The translations under genes and the position numbers were made by a program. Shown here one piece after another: positions 19,772 to 30,725 of a DNA stretch of 64,000 bases. Every line of letters starts with the position of its first letter. The stretch's first letter is position 1. Source of the DNA: Shewanella sp. UCD-KL12 (GTDB lineage: Bacteria > Pseudomonadota > Gammaproteobacteria > Enterobacterales > Shewanellaceae); assembly GCF_001957125.1 (NCBI RefSeq), contig NZ_MPHJ01000012.1, positions 62,001 to 126,000 on the forward strand, written 5' to 3'. Under the pieces are notes generated by a model. It was not told where the DNA came from, did no database searches, and saw nothing but the letters and a program-made list of their open reading frames with translations.

Positions 19772-20404
19772 GTGAACAACTATTTTGACAGTCCTTTTGT
19801 TGGCAAGTCTCTGAAAGAGCAAGTCACTAATCCCAATATAATCGTCGGCGACCATAGTTACTATTCTGGTTATTACCATAATCACAGCTTTGACGATTGC
19901 GCTCGCTATCTGCTCGCGAATAGGACCGATGTGGATCGACTCATCATCGGCAGCTATTGCTCAATCGGTTCTGGCGCTGTGTTTATGATGGCTGGCAATC
20001 AAGGTCATCAACACCATTGGGCGAGTACTTTTCCATTTTTTTACCAAGAAAATGAAACTTTTGTTGGTGCAAAAGATGGGTTTGCACGTGCTGGTGATAC
20101 CGTTATCGGTAATGATGTTTGGATTGGCAGTGAAGCGATGATAATGAGTGGGGTGACTGTTGGGGATGGCGCAGTAATCGCGAGCCGAGCAGTGGTGACT
20201 AAAGATGTAGCCCCCTATTCGATAGTTGGATCTAATCCCGCAAAACATATTCGTTTTCGTTTTACTGAGGCTGAAATTGCTAACTTACTACAGATGAAGT
20301 GGTGGCAGTGGAGTGATGAGCAGCTTAAAGGGGCGATGAGTTTACTTTGCTCATCTGATATCAAGGGCTTGCATGCATATTGGCAAAAATTAGAAGTAAC
20401 CTAA
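19772..20404 (+). CDS. catB: Type B chloramphenicol O-acetyltransferase (CatB/Xat family)
   Basis: A 210-residue left-handed beta-helix acetyltransferase that transfers acetyl from acetyl-CoA to hydroxyl groups of chloramphenicol and related xenobiotics. Hexapeptide repeats run from about residue 57 to 160 ([46 protein letters not shown]). The catalytic histidine region [13 protein letters not shown] is near residue 75. Close agreement with CatB proteins of Vibrio and Shewanella in [14 protein letters not shown] and SYYSGYYH supports the assignment. The start is GTG. Chromosomal copies in marine bacteria are often intrinsic, so resistance is possible but not shown by sequence. Confidence 0.93.
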   Translation: MNNYFDSPFVGKSLKEQVTNPNIIVGDHSYYSGYYHNHSFDDCARYLLANRTDVDRLIIGSYCSIGSGAVFMMAGNQGHQHHWASTFPFFYQENETFVGAKDGFARAGDTVIGNDVWIGSEAMIMSGVTVGDGAVIASRAVVTKDVAPYSIVGSNPAKHIRFRFTEAEIANLLQMKWWQWSDEQLKGAMSLLCSSDIKGLHAYWQKLEVT

Positions 20405-20656
20405 CTATTGGTTAGGAATTACAGTAAGAATTACGGTAAGAGTTAGGGGAAGAGTTTGAGTCAAACAGCTTATTTCGTTTGCACTTGTCCCACTCTTTTT
20501 TCGCTATATGCTCGCAATGCCTTTAAGACTCATAGTCTCTGAGCATAAACAAACGGGGAAACATAGTACTCACTTTATTACTAGTGCTATTGATGATGAT
20601 TGGTACATTGGGTTAGTGATAATGGTGCCAATTTTTTCCGATTAATACTTCTTACC

Positions 20657-21355
20657 ATGTTCTATCTTATTGCTAGCTGCTTGTCGCTATTCATTTGCCC
20701 GCTGTTCTACCGATATTTTTCCTCCGCCACAGGGCTTCGTAAGGGCCTTGATGGCTTTGTCTTTGTTGCTCTGTCTGGTTTGGTGATATTGCACATCTTG
20801 CCTGATATCGTCAGGGCCGGAGGAGGGGCGACAATCGTGCTTGTTTTAACTGGGCTTTTATTGCCCATTGGCGCTGAGAAGTGCTTTAAAACAGATTCTG
20901 TTGTTACACGGAATATTACCATCTCATTGAGTATATTGGGGTTAATTCTTCACAATATCACCGATGGTTGCTCAATTATGTTGGCTCAGCAAGCCGATGC
21001 CTCAATCAAGCTGGCACTAGGGGTCATATTACATAGACTGCCGGAAGGCCTTGCAATTTGGTGGCTTGTTCAGCCTAGGTTTGGCAATGTAGGCGCTATG
21101 TTGGTACTGGTTATCATGATGCTGATGACCTGTGTGGGCTATTTTGTAGGCGGGCAACTTTTAGTTCATTTAAATCTTCAGAGCACCGTATATTTGCAGG
21201 CATTTGTCGTCGGTGTGATTATGCATGTTCTACTGCATCAGCATAATGAAAATAACTGCTATGATAAATCACTTCCAGAGCGATTAGGCGGGCTGTTGGG
21301 TTTTGCAGTGCTTTATATGTTGGTATCGGGTGCTGGGCATAGTCACCTTCACTGA
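20657..21355 (+). CDS. ZIP-family-like metal transporter
   Basis: Polytopic inner-membrane protein of about 232 residues with eight predicted membrane segments. It carries the two ZIP metal-site motifs, HNITDG in one helix and HRLPEGLA in the next, matching the HNxxDG and HxxPEG patterns of transmembrane helices 4 and 5. A His-rich C-terminus (HSHLH) and the internal HVLLHQHNENN may also bind metal. ZIP proteins import zinc, iron or related divalent cations. I chose the ATG at 20657; the frame is open back to a TTG at 20600, but neither start has a clear ribosome site. Upstream at 20416-20439 there is a small direct repeat (GAATTACAGTAA, GAATTACGGTAA). Confidence 0.8.
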   Translation: MFYLIASCLSLFICPLFYRYFSSATGLRKGLDGFVFVALSGLVILHILPDIVRAGGGATIVLVLTGLLLPIGAEKCFKTDSVVTRNITISLSILGLILHNITDGCSIMLAQQADASIKLALGVILHRLPEGLAIWWLVQPRFGNVGAMLVLVIMMLMTCVGYFVGGQLLVHLNLQSTVYLQAFVVGVIMHVLLHQHNENNCYDKSLPERLGGLLGFAVLYMLVSGAGHSHLH

Positions 21356-21397
21356 TAACAACCTATTGGGCAAGGGTATAGCGATTAAGCAAATGCT

Positions 21398-21662
21398 ATA
21401 CCAATCGGTATAAAGATGTGGCCATTCAGCGAGAGTTTAGCGCTTCTGAGACAAGACAACGAGTGAGAGACATAGTTACTCTACGTTTAAGCTCGTTAAC
21501 GCAGTATCAGAAGTGCTAAAACTCGCCTAACAGGAGTGTTTTTGGCTGCCTACTTCTGTGTTGAATAAGTTCAAAAGGGATCACCATTCCCTCACCCATT
21601 CGCCTTGAATTATGCCGCCAAAAATAACTCTGAACTGACCACTTTCTTATACCGATTGGTAT
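21398..21662 (-). mobile_element. Dispersed MITE-like element, copy 2 (short form, minus orientation)
   Basis: A 265-bp copy bounded by ATACCAATCGGTAT and ATACCGATTGGTAT. It is inverted relative to copy 1 and lacks the ~50-bp internal hairpin module. It lies between the ZIP-like gene and cysZ and contains only a spurious 61-codon reading frame. Confidence 0.85.
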
Positions 21663-21730
21663 TATAGCGTCTTGCTGATAAATCACCGTTATGTCGCTCA
21701 TCAGTTTAGAGCGACATAACTCAAGTTCGG

Positions 21731-22519
21731 TTACTCTGGCGCAATTTCTGGATGTTTATAGGCTTCGCGGTATTTGTCGACCCACATGGATGTTGCGCCA
21801 CAAATTGCCACTGGCATGACAATAAAGTTCACGATTGGGATCATCGAGAACAAGGTGACGGCTGCACCAAAGCTGAAACTGCTTCCTTTCGTTTGATTTA
21901 AGGCAAACTTCATATCAGGAAAGGGAACCTTGTGGTTATCGAACGGGTAATCACAGTATTGAATGGCCATCATCCAGGCGCTAAACAGGAACCAGATCAC
22001 AGGCGCAAAGGTCTGGCCAATAAAGGGAACCCAAAACAGTAACAGGCAGATAATCGCCCTGGGGAGATAATATTTAAGCTTTATCCATTCACGGCCTAAA
22101 ATACGGGGTAAATCTTTGACCAAATCTATACTTGTACCTGTGTTGAGATCTTTACCTGTCAGGTGCTGCTCAACTTTTTCGGCTAAAAGACCATTAAAGG
22201 GAGCCGCTATCCAGTTCATGACAGAACTAAATAGGAAGGAGAGTACGACGAGTAAGGTGATAACAGCGAGCGGCCAAAGAATAAAATTAAGCCAGCTTAA
22301 ATAATCGGGCAGTTGACTCGATACCCAAGCAAATGCGCTTTCCAGCTGTCCAATGGCAAAATAGATAACGCTTGCGAAGATCACTAAGTTAATCATCAAG
22401 GGAATAAATACAAAGCTTCTCAGCCCTTTAGTTTTTATTAGGCTAAACCCGTCGAGGAAGTAGTTAACTCCGCTCTTGGTCGTTGCTAGGTTAGTTTTAG
22501 CATTCATAAATTGGTTCAA
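21731..22519 (-). CDS. cysZ: Sulfate transporter CysZ
   Basis: Inner-membrane protein of 262 residues that supports sulfate uptake for cysteine synthesis. It has long hydrophobic segments at about 35-60, 78-100, 155-185 and 215-245, and the conserved stretches KSGVNYFLDGFSLI, WIAAPFNGLLAEKVE, QYCDYPFDNHKVPF and MIPIVNFIVMPVAICGAT. The reading frame begins at TTG 22519, about seven bases after AGGA; ATG 22507 is the alternative. It is divergent from smc. The neighbourhood cysZ-zipA-ligA is conserved in gammaproteobacteria, which supports the call. Confidence 0.94.
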   Translation of the reverse strand: MNQFMNAKTNLATTKSGVNYFLDGFSLIKTKGLRSFVFIPLMINLVIFASVIYFAIGQLESAFAWVSSQLPDYLSWLNFILWPLAVITLLVVLSFLFSSVMNWIAAPFNGLLAEKVEQHLTGKDLNTGTSIDLVKDLPRILGREWIKLKYYLPRAIICLLLFWVPFIGQTFAPVIWFLFSAWMMAIQYCDYPFDNHKVPFPDMKFALNQTKGSSFSFGAAVTLFSMIPIVNFIVMPVAICGATSMWVDKYREAYKHPEIAPE

Positions 22520-22719
22520 TCACTCTTCCTTGTAAGCTTAACGAGATTGTGAGTCACCAACTGCATGAAGACAAGCAGTAAATCATGCTCCCTTCAATAA
22601 AAACGTTACAAAAACCAGCCCGTTTTGGTAAAGTAGCCGCAGAAAATCAACTCTCAACAAGCTCAGTTCAGCTAAATTAAATTTAGTTTATTTACGCTGA
22701 AAACGACCTAAACGGCATC

Positions 22720-25700
22720 ATGAGACTCAAACAGATAAAACTTGCTGGATTTAAGTCGTTCGTCGATTCCACAAAGATCCCCTTTCTTAACCCGTTAAGC
22801 GCAATCATAGGCCCCAATGGCTGTGGCAAATCGAATGTTATCGATGCCGTACGTTGGGTGTTAGGCGAAAGCTCGGCTAAACATCTACGTGGCGATTCTA
22901 TGTCAGATGTTATTTTCAATGGCTCAACGGCGCGACGACCTGTTTCTGTGGCCAGTGTTGAACTGAGCTTTGAAAACCTCGATGGTAGACTCACTGGAGA
23001 GTACGCCAGTTATCAAGAGATTGCGGTTAAGCGTCAGGTGAGCCGTGATGGTGATTCAAGCTATTTTTTAAATGGTCAAAAGTGCCGCCGCAAAGATATC
23101 ACCGAACTTTTTATGGGCACAGGCTTGGGCCCGAGAAGTTATGCGATTATCGAGCAAGGCACGATTTCCAGGTTAATCGAGTCGAAGCCACAAGAGCTTA
23201 GGGTATTTATTGAAGAAGCGGCCGGGATCTCTCGCTATAAAGAGCGCCGCCGTGAAACAGAAAACCGTATTCGCCATACCAGAGAAAATCTCGAACGACT
23301 CGGTGATATCAGAAGTGAACTAGGTCGTCAGCTAGATAAACTTGCTGAACAAGCATCAGCGGCTAAACAATATCGAGAACTGAAGCAATCTGAACGTCAG
23401 CTAGATTCAGAGCTGTCAGTGAGTCGCTATCTTGAGTTAACTGAGCAAACAGAAAAGCTGAGCTTAGAGGTCAACAGGCTGGAGCTGGCCAAGTCTGAAG
23501 TCGAGGCTGATAAGCAGCGTATTGAACTTGAGTTGACTCAGTTGAAAGTGCAGTTGCTTGAATTAGATGGCGAAGAGCAAAAGCAAGTTGAGTCTTTTTA
23601 TCTGTCCGGGACGCATATTGCTAAACTTGAGCAGGAGCTTAAGCATCGTCAGCAACAAGATTCTCAAGTTGAACAGCAGGTTGAGGAGATAGAGGCAAGA
23701 ATTGGCCAGTATAAGCAAGAATTATGTGCTGAAGAGGCAATTGAAACATCATTAAAAGCCGACTTAGCCGTTAAATTGCCGCAACTGGAACAACTTCAAT
23801 TGTCATCGACAGAGGCTGCAGTAAGGCTTAATGAGCAAGAAAGCAGTACTACTACTGATTCGTTGGCGCTCGCGAGCCATAAAGAGTTGGTTTCAAATCA
23901 ACGCTTAACACTTGAAGTGGCGAAGGGTAAGTTGTCGCAACAACAAGTGATACAAGCGAACACTTTGAGGCAGTTGACTCAGATTGACCAGGAAAGTGAG
24001 CAACTTAGCGCACAGGAACGGGAACTCGACACTGAAGAGAATCACGATAAGCTTAAGCTGGTCCATGTTGAGCTCAAGCAGCTTAAAGAGATCAACCAAG
24101 AGCGAGAAGAGCAGCTTACCGATCTTCAACAAGAACAGGCACAAGTAAAAACAAAGCAGGAAGCGTTGACTCAGTCTTTGGCTGAGGAGAGAGGTCGATT
24201 AGCCTTAGTGACAAAACTGTTACCCGTTGAGGCGCATTCGAAAAGTAAAAAGCTGTTATGGCAACTGATTGATGTTCAGCCTGGTTGGGAAAAAGCGGTT
24301 GAGATGCTGTTTGATGGCCTGTTAAAAGTGCCTGCAGATGTTGATGTTAATCAATTGGGGTTTGTGAGCCAGGAGAGCCAGCAATGGCATGGCCTCACGT
24401 GTGATATTAACCTAACGCCCTGGTTAACAGATGTGAGATGGGTAAATACACTGCAAGAGGCTGAATCACAGGTTGAATCTTTAGCTGAGCATGAACGAAT
24501 TGTGACCGCTGATGGCTATATGCTTGGAAAAGGCTTTGTGATCAAAAAGGGAACTGATTCTGAGTCTTTGGTACAGCTCAAGGGCGAGCAGCAAGCTTTA
24601 GAGGCCAGCATAGGGCATTCAGAACGTTTGCTCACGGAACTTAATGAAGATGAGCGTGAATTAACTGGCAGTATAAAGCCGCTCAAATTAGCATTGAATT
24701 CAGGGTATGAGCATATTCAACAGCTTAACTTAACAGTCGCCAGTTTAAGCTCTCAAATTGAATCTGAAAAGCAGCGTAATGATGAGCGAGCGCTGCGTCG
24801 AGGGCAACTTGTCTCAAAACGCGCCAGCCTTAATCTGCAGCAGCAAACGCAGAAGGAAGAGGCATTAGCATTTGAACAAGCTCTTGAGGATGCATCCGCA
24901 AATTTACAACAAGGTGAGTTGTTACAAGCTGAGTTAAACCTAGCGGTTAACACACAGCAAGAAAAAGTGCTTAAGTGCAAAGAGCTCAACCATTTTCATC
25001 AAAATCAATATCGCGACTTAAGTCATATCTGTCAGGAGCAAAAGACCAAACTTGCCCTTAATTCCCAAGCGATCACTCAACAGCGAAGCCGTATTGAAGA
25101 GTTAACCGTCACTAAAACGGCCCTCAAGCAGAAACTCACAGCTGAAACGAGTGAAGGTGAAGAGGGACGGCTGAGCTCAATAAAGGAACAACTCGCTGAG
25201 GCTTTAGCTAAACAACAAACAAAGCAGACAGATTTAGCGTCTTTAAGGCAGCATCAAGCCCAGTTGCAAGAATCGAGTGATAGCGCAGGAATAAAGAAAA
25301 AACAACAGCTTGGCAAGATAGAAAACTTGACTCAGTCTATCAGCACGTTAAAGTTACGTCGCGAAGGTTTAAAAGGCCAAGCTGACAGCCAACTGATGCA
25401 GCTTAAAGAGCAAAAGATTGAGCTTGAACAGGTGAAGTCTTTACTGGATGTTAAGAAAACTTCACAGACACGCCAGCGTGAATTAGAGAGAATAAGGGCG
25501 AGGATCACGCATTTAGGTGCGATTAACTTAGCGGCCATAGAAGAGTATGAGCAGCAAAGTGAGCGAAAAACATATTTAGATAGCCAAGATGAAGATTTAA
25601 CTTCAGCCTTGACTAGCCTTGAGGAAGCGATTCGCAAGATAGACAGAGAAACAAAAAGCCGATTTAAAGAGACTTTTGATAAAGTTAATAAAGATCTCGG

Positions 25701-26130
25701 TTTGCTGTTTCCCAAAGTGTTCGGTGGCGGGAGTGCTGAGCTTGCGCTTACCCATGATGACCTGCTCGAGACCGGAGTCACCATTATGGCTAGGCCACCA
25801 GGTAAAAAGAATAGTACAATTCACCTTCTTTCTGGTGGAGAAAAAGCGTTAACCGCATTATCATTGGTGTTTGCGATTTTTAGACTGAATCCAGCACCGT
25901 TTTGCATGTTAGATGAGGTTGATGCTCCTCTGGATGACGCGAACGTCGACAGATTCTGTCGCTTAGTAAAAGAGATGTCTCAGAGTGTACAATTTATTTA
26001 TATCAGTCATAACAAGATAACCATGGAGTTGGCTGATCAACTGATAGGAGTAACGATGCATGAACCAGGAGTTTCACGTATTGTTGCTGTAGATATTGAT
26101 GAAGCGGTGGCGCTAGCCGACGCTGGATAA
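22720..26130 (+). CDS. smc: Chromosome segregation protein SMC
   Basis: A 1136-residue structural-maintenance-of-chromosomes ATPase that compacts DNA. The N-terminal ATPase half carries Walker A GPNGCGKS at residues 31-38. A coiled coil runs from about 170 to 490. The hinge spans roughly 490-650. A second coiled coil runs to about 960. The C-terminal head carries the ABC signature LSGGEKALTAL and Walker B FCMLDEVDAPLDDAN. The D-loop and H-loop (YISHNK) are present. Its occurrence fits lineages that use SMC rather than MukB. It is followed 22 bases later by zipA, suggesting one transcript. Confidence 0.97.
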   Translation: MRLKQIKLAGFKSFVDSTKIPFLNPLSAIIGPNGCGKSNVIDAVRWVLGESSAKHLRGDSMSDVIFNGSTARRPVSVASVELSFENLDGRLTGEYASYQEIAVKRQVSRDGDSSYFLNGQKCRRKDITELFMGTGLGPRSYAIIEQGTISRLIESKPQELRVFIEEAAGISRYKERRRETENRIRHTRENLERLGDIRSELGRQLDKLAEQASAAKQYRELKQSERQLDSELSVSRYLELTEQTEKLSLEVNRLELAKSEVEADKQRIELELTQLKVQLLELDGEEQKQVESFYLSGTHIAKLEQELKHRQQQDSQVEQQVEEIEARIGQYKQELCAEEAIETSLKADLAVKLPQLEQLQLSSTEAAVRLNEQESSTTTDSLALASHKELVSNQRLTLEVAKGKLSQQQVIQANTLRQLTQIDQESEQLSAQERELDTEENHDKLKLVHVELKQLKEINQEREEQLTDLQQEQAQVKTKQEALTQSLAEERGRLALVTKLLPVEAHSKSKKLLWQLIDVQPGWEKAVEMLFDGLLKVPADVDVNQLGFVSQESQQWHGLTCDINLTPWLTDVRWVNTLQEAESQVESLAEHERIVTADGYMLGKGFVIKKGTDSESLVQLKGEQQALEASIGHSERLLTELNEDERELTGSIKPLKLALNSGYEHIQQLNLTVASLSSQIESEKQRNDERALRRGQLVSKRASLNLQQQTQKEEALAFEQALEDASANLQQGELLQAELNLAVNTQQEKVLKCKELNHFHQNQYRDLSHICQEQKTKLALNSQAITQQRSRIEELTVTKTALKQKLTAETSEGEEGRLSSIKEQLAEALAKQQTKQTDLASLRQHQAQLQESSDSAGIKKKQQLGKIENLTQSISTLKLRREGLKGQADSQLMQLKEQKIELEQVKSLLDVKKTSQTRQRELERIRARITHLGAINLAAIEEYEQQSERKTYLDSQDEDLTSALTSLEEAIRKIDRETKSRFKETFDKVNKDLGLLFPKVFGGGSAELALTHDDLLETGVTIMARPPGKKNSTIHLLSGGEKALTALSLVFAIFRLNPAPFCMLDEVDAPLDDANVDRFCRLVKEMSQSVQFIYISHNKITMELADQLIGVTMHEPGVSRIVAVDIDEAVALADAG

Positions 26131-26152
26131 CATAGGAAAGACAGGGTAACCA

Positions 26153-27226
26153 ATGGAAAATTTGCAACTTGTATTATTCGTTTTAGGCGCAATAGCAATT
26201 ATCGCCGTACTTGTGCATGGTTTTTGGTCCATTAGAAAGCAGCAACCTAAATCAATCAAAGACAGCCCTATGTCAGGCTTTTATAAAGACCAGGCAGCTA
26301 ATCGTGACTCTCAAGGCTTCGATGCTGACGGTATTGGCGAAGTTAGAGTACGTAAAAATGATCAAACTGAGGCGACTCAAGAAAGTGTGAGCGATCCACT
26401 TATGAAAAGTGAGCCTCAATTTGTGATGAATGATGTCGATGAAAAGTCTGATAGAACAGACTTTGATGCTGAACCTGAAATTGATTTTTCATTGTCAAAT
26501 CAACCTTCTCAAAAAGCGACTCGCCAAAGGCATGAGCCTATGATTGATCAACAAAGCCAACATGTTGATGATCAGATGGAGCTTGGCTTAGCTCAAGACT
26601 TAGCTCAAGAGAGTGCACCAACACAGAATTCATTATTCGACGCACCCGTTGAGCCTGCAGTAGTCACAACGCCAACATACGAACAACCTGTTACTCAGCC
26701 TAAACCTCAAGCTCCCCAAGTGACAAATCTTGATACAAGCGCTGATACAGTGACTCAAGCCCAGCCTGAAATTAAAGCCGCTCCTGCAGAGCAAGCTGTA
26801 GAAGAGTTGCCGGAACCGAGTGATGTTTTAGTGCTTCATGTGGTTGCTACAGACGGAGAGGTATTAAATGGCGCTGAGTTACTGCCTTGCCTTTTATCGC
26901 TTAACTTTAAGTTTGGTGATATGAGTATTTTCCATCGTCATGAAGATAATGCTGGCACAGGTAAAGTACTATTCTCATTGGCTAATATGGTTAAGCCTGG
27001 TGTATTTAATCCAGATGAGATGGAGCAGTTCTCAACCGAAGGGGTCGTATTATTTATGACACTACCTTGTCACGGTGACCCATTAATGAATTTCTCTATT
27101 ATGCTTAACTCTGCACACCAATTGGCTGATGATTTAGGTGGACAAGTATTAGATGGCGGTAGAGATGCTTGGAGTGATGCTACCAAACAGAGCTATTTAC
27201 AGCGAATTCGTACTCAGCAGGTTTAA
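26153..27226 (+). CDS. zipA: Cell division protein ZipA
   Basis: Membrane anchor for the FtsZ ring. The N-terminal helix (residues 3-25, [20 protein letters not shown]) is followed by a basic patch, then a long Pro/Gln/Asp-rich linker (about 35-220). The C-terminal FtsZ-binding domain spans about 222-350 ([52 protein letters not shown]). Length of 357 is ordinary. It lies 22 bases after smc and 82 before ligA, the usual gammaproteobacterial arrangement. Confidence 0.96.
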   Translation: MENLQLVLFVLGAIAIIAVLVHGFWSIRKQQPKSIKDSPMSGFYKDQAANRDSQGFDADGIGEVRVRKNDQTEATQESVSDPLMKSEPQFVMNDVDEKSDRTDFDAEPEIDFSLSNQPSQKATRQRHEPMIDQQSQHVDDQMELGLAQDLAQESAPTQNSLFDAPVEPAVVTTPTYEQPVTQPKPQAPQVTNLDTSADTVTQAQPEIKAAPAEQAVEELPEPSDVLVLHVVATDGEVLNGAELLPCLLSLNFKFGDMSIFHRHEDNAGTGKVLFSLANMVKPGVFNPDEMEQFSTEGVVLFMTLPCHGDPLMNFSIMLNSAHQLADDLGGQVLDGGRDAWSDATKQSYLQRIRTQQV

Positions 27227-27263
27227 TATTTGCCGTTACAAAATTAACTCTTTTATATTTTAA

Positions 27264-29345
<2,082 letters not shown>

Positions 29346-29380
29346 GCGTTTATCAATTAATCTGCCTATCTTGTTAAAGG

Positions 29381-29406
29381 ACGTCACCCATGGTGGCGTT
29401 TTTTTA
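29381..29406 (+). terminator. Terminator after ligA
   Basis: The stem ACGTCACC / GGTGGCGT (one G-T pair) with loop CAT is followed by at least seven T. It lies 35 bases after the ligA stop. Confidence 0.88.
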
Positions 29407-29485
29407 TGTCTGTTGCTGTGTTGAAAATTTGTTATTTGCCACCATATCTATAGAAGGTCATTCTCAACACTGTAATAGGCGATGC

Positions 29486-30013
29486 GTGAACTTTAGTAAT
29501 ATAACTTGGTTGGATGAAAAGGGTCACATTAAGCCCCCTATTTTTCTCTATTTGATGTTGATTTTCATTGCTAGAGGCTGGTGTATATTTGCTGCATCTT
29601 TGACTCAAGCGAGCGATAGAGCTGCGCTAGTCGCACTTTTTTACCCACAAAAATCTGATTTTATCATGGCGTTGGTAGCGGGTGTCGGGGCCGTGCTTAT
29701 TTATGTGTTAGTGATTGCTGAAAGAAAGCGCTCTCCACTTTGGCTAAGACCTATGTTTAATCAGCTGAAGTGGATGTTACTCTTACTGCTTTTAGTTGAT
29801 GGTGCGCTACTGGTTGAACGTACCATCAATGCTTATTACCTCTATAGTTGGAGCACTGGATTAGATGCACTGTTTCTCTTTTGGAGTTTCATCTATCTGT
29901 TTCAATCTAAGCGCTTAAATCATTACTTTTCTGATTGGAAAAATGAGGAGGAATATGAAGATGCGGTTAAGCCAGATAATCTTGAGTCAAAAGTGGGTAA
30001 TAAAGGGGGGTAA
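29486..30013 (+). CDS. DUF2919 family inner-membrane protein
   Basis: Membrane protein of about 175 residues resembling E. coli YfeZ (DUF2919). The conserved beginning WLDEKGHIKPPIFLYLMLIFIARGW supports the start at GTG 29486. The frame is open to 29390, but the extra residues are unlike the family and overlap the ligA terminator. Four membrane segments are apparent (about 18-38, 62-82, 98-115 and 128-145), followed by an acidic tail. The function is unknown. It is downstream of ligA but separated by a terminator. Confidence 0.75.
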   Translation: MNFSNITWLDEKGHIKPPIFLYLMLIFIARGWCIFAASLTQASDRAALVALFYPQKSDFIMALVAGVGAVLIYVLVIAERKRSPLWLRPMFNQLKWMLLLLLLVDGALLVERTINAYYLYSWSTGLDALFLFWSFIYLFQSKRLNHYFSDWKNEEEYEDAVKPDNLESKVGNKGG

Positions 30014-30049
30014 GATCCCCAGTTGATAATAGTGATTAACGAATAGATA

Positions 30050-30285
30050 AAAAAATGGCGCTGCATGGGCAGCGCCTAAAGATCTGTTACTCTAATTAAA
30101 GAGCAGAAAATACATACATCAAAACTGTATTCCGATCCAGGAATGTTAACAAAATACCTTGTCTTAACTGCAGCTTAGCTTCATTAAGAAACTCAATTCC
30201 AGTTAAGGCATTAAGGACAATTGACAGCAACACTCTTTAAGTCGATGTACTCGGGGTGTGCACATTTTCCTAAAGAACAAAACCA
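30050..30285 (-). ncRNA. Candidate small RNA or short leader-type transcript
   Basis: On the minus strand a promoter-like pair (TTGTAT at about 30312-30307 and TATAGT at about 30290-30285, 16-base spacer) lies above about 230 bases of non-coding sequence. That stretch ends in a textbook terminator, GGCGCTGC-CCAT-GCAGCGCC followed by A and seven T (30076-30049). No minus-strand gene precedes this terminator, so it should belong to a short transcript. An internal eight-base pairing CTTAACTG / CAGTTAAG encloses a long hairpin. A 20-codon frame starting MCTPRVHRLKECCCQ, preceded by AGGA, could be a leader peptide. No known RNA family is recognised. Confidence 0.5.
30057..30076 (-). terminator. 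Strong terminator of the minus-strand candidate small RNA
   Basis: A perfect eight-base GC-rich stem GGCGCTGC / GCAGCGCC with a four-base loop. The T-run follows only when read on the minus strand, which fixes the direction of transcription. Confidence 0.85.
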
Positions 30286-30301
30286 CTATAGCATAAAGAA
30301 T

Positions 30302-30313
30302 ATTGTATACAAT
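30302..30313. promoter_or_regulatory. ATTGTATACAAT palindrome (candidate GntR/FCD operator)
   Basis: A perfect 12-base palindrome identical to the one in the hydroxyproline divergent promoter at 57849-57860. It overlaps the -35 region of the candidate minus-strand small RNA, a position expected for repression. Assignment to the GntR regulator encoded at 53309-53980 is inference. Confidence 0.45.
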
Positions 30314-30725
30314 GTCCGAATTTGAATTTGGCAAGGATTTATGTCAACACTTTGTTATATGATATTACCTCTGCTTATACCTAAATATGACAAAGACATC
30401 TCGACTTTTTATCTTCAGTTCTGCCTAATTTCCTACTCCATCCATGCAACCAAGTTTAATTAAGCTGTTAATTTTAGATAAGATCTGTCTTGTTAGTAGG
30501 GGCAAGGTACAATGCAATTGTCTTGTTGAAGTGTTATTCGCTCATTTTATGGCTAGTTATGGCATTTACATTCACTTTTTTTATTAACTTCGACACATTT
30601 TTATAAATATTTACCATTTTTATATTATGATTTTTTGTTATTGCTCTATAGTTATCTCATTAAGTTCAGTAGGTTTTCACTAATAGTATTATACTTAAGC
30701 TATCTGCTGCAGCTAGCGAGCATTG
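30314..30725. other. Long AT-rich intergenic region upstream of the HD-GYP gene
   Basis: About 410 bases with no convincing ORF or repeat. It is very AT-rich towards 30580-30720 and presumably holds the promoter of the HD-GYP gene. Confidence 0.4.

Noticed and set aside
30050-30285. CsrB/CsrC-type or 6S RNA
   Set aside because: Only a few GGA motifs are present and no closed 6S-like central bubble could be drawn, so neither family fits.
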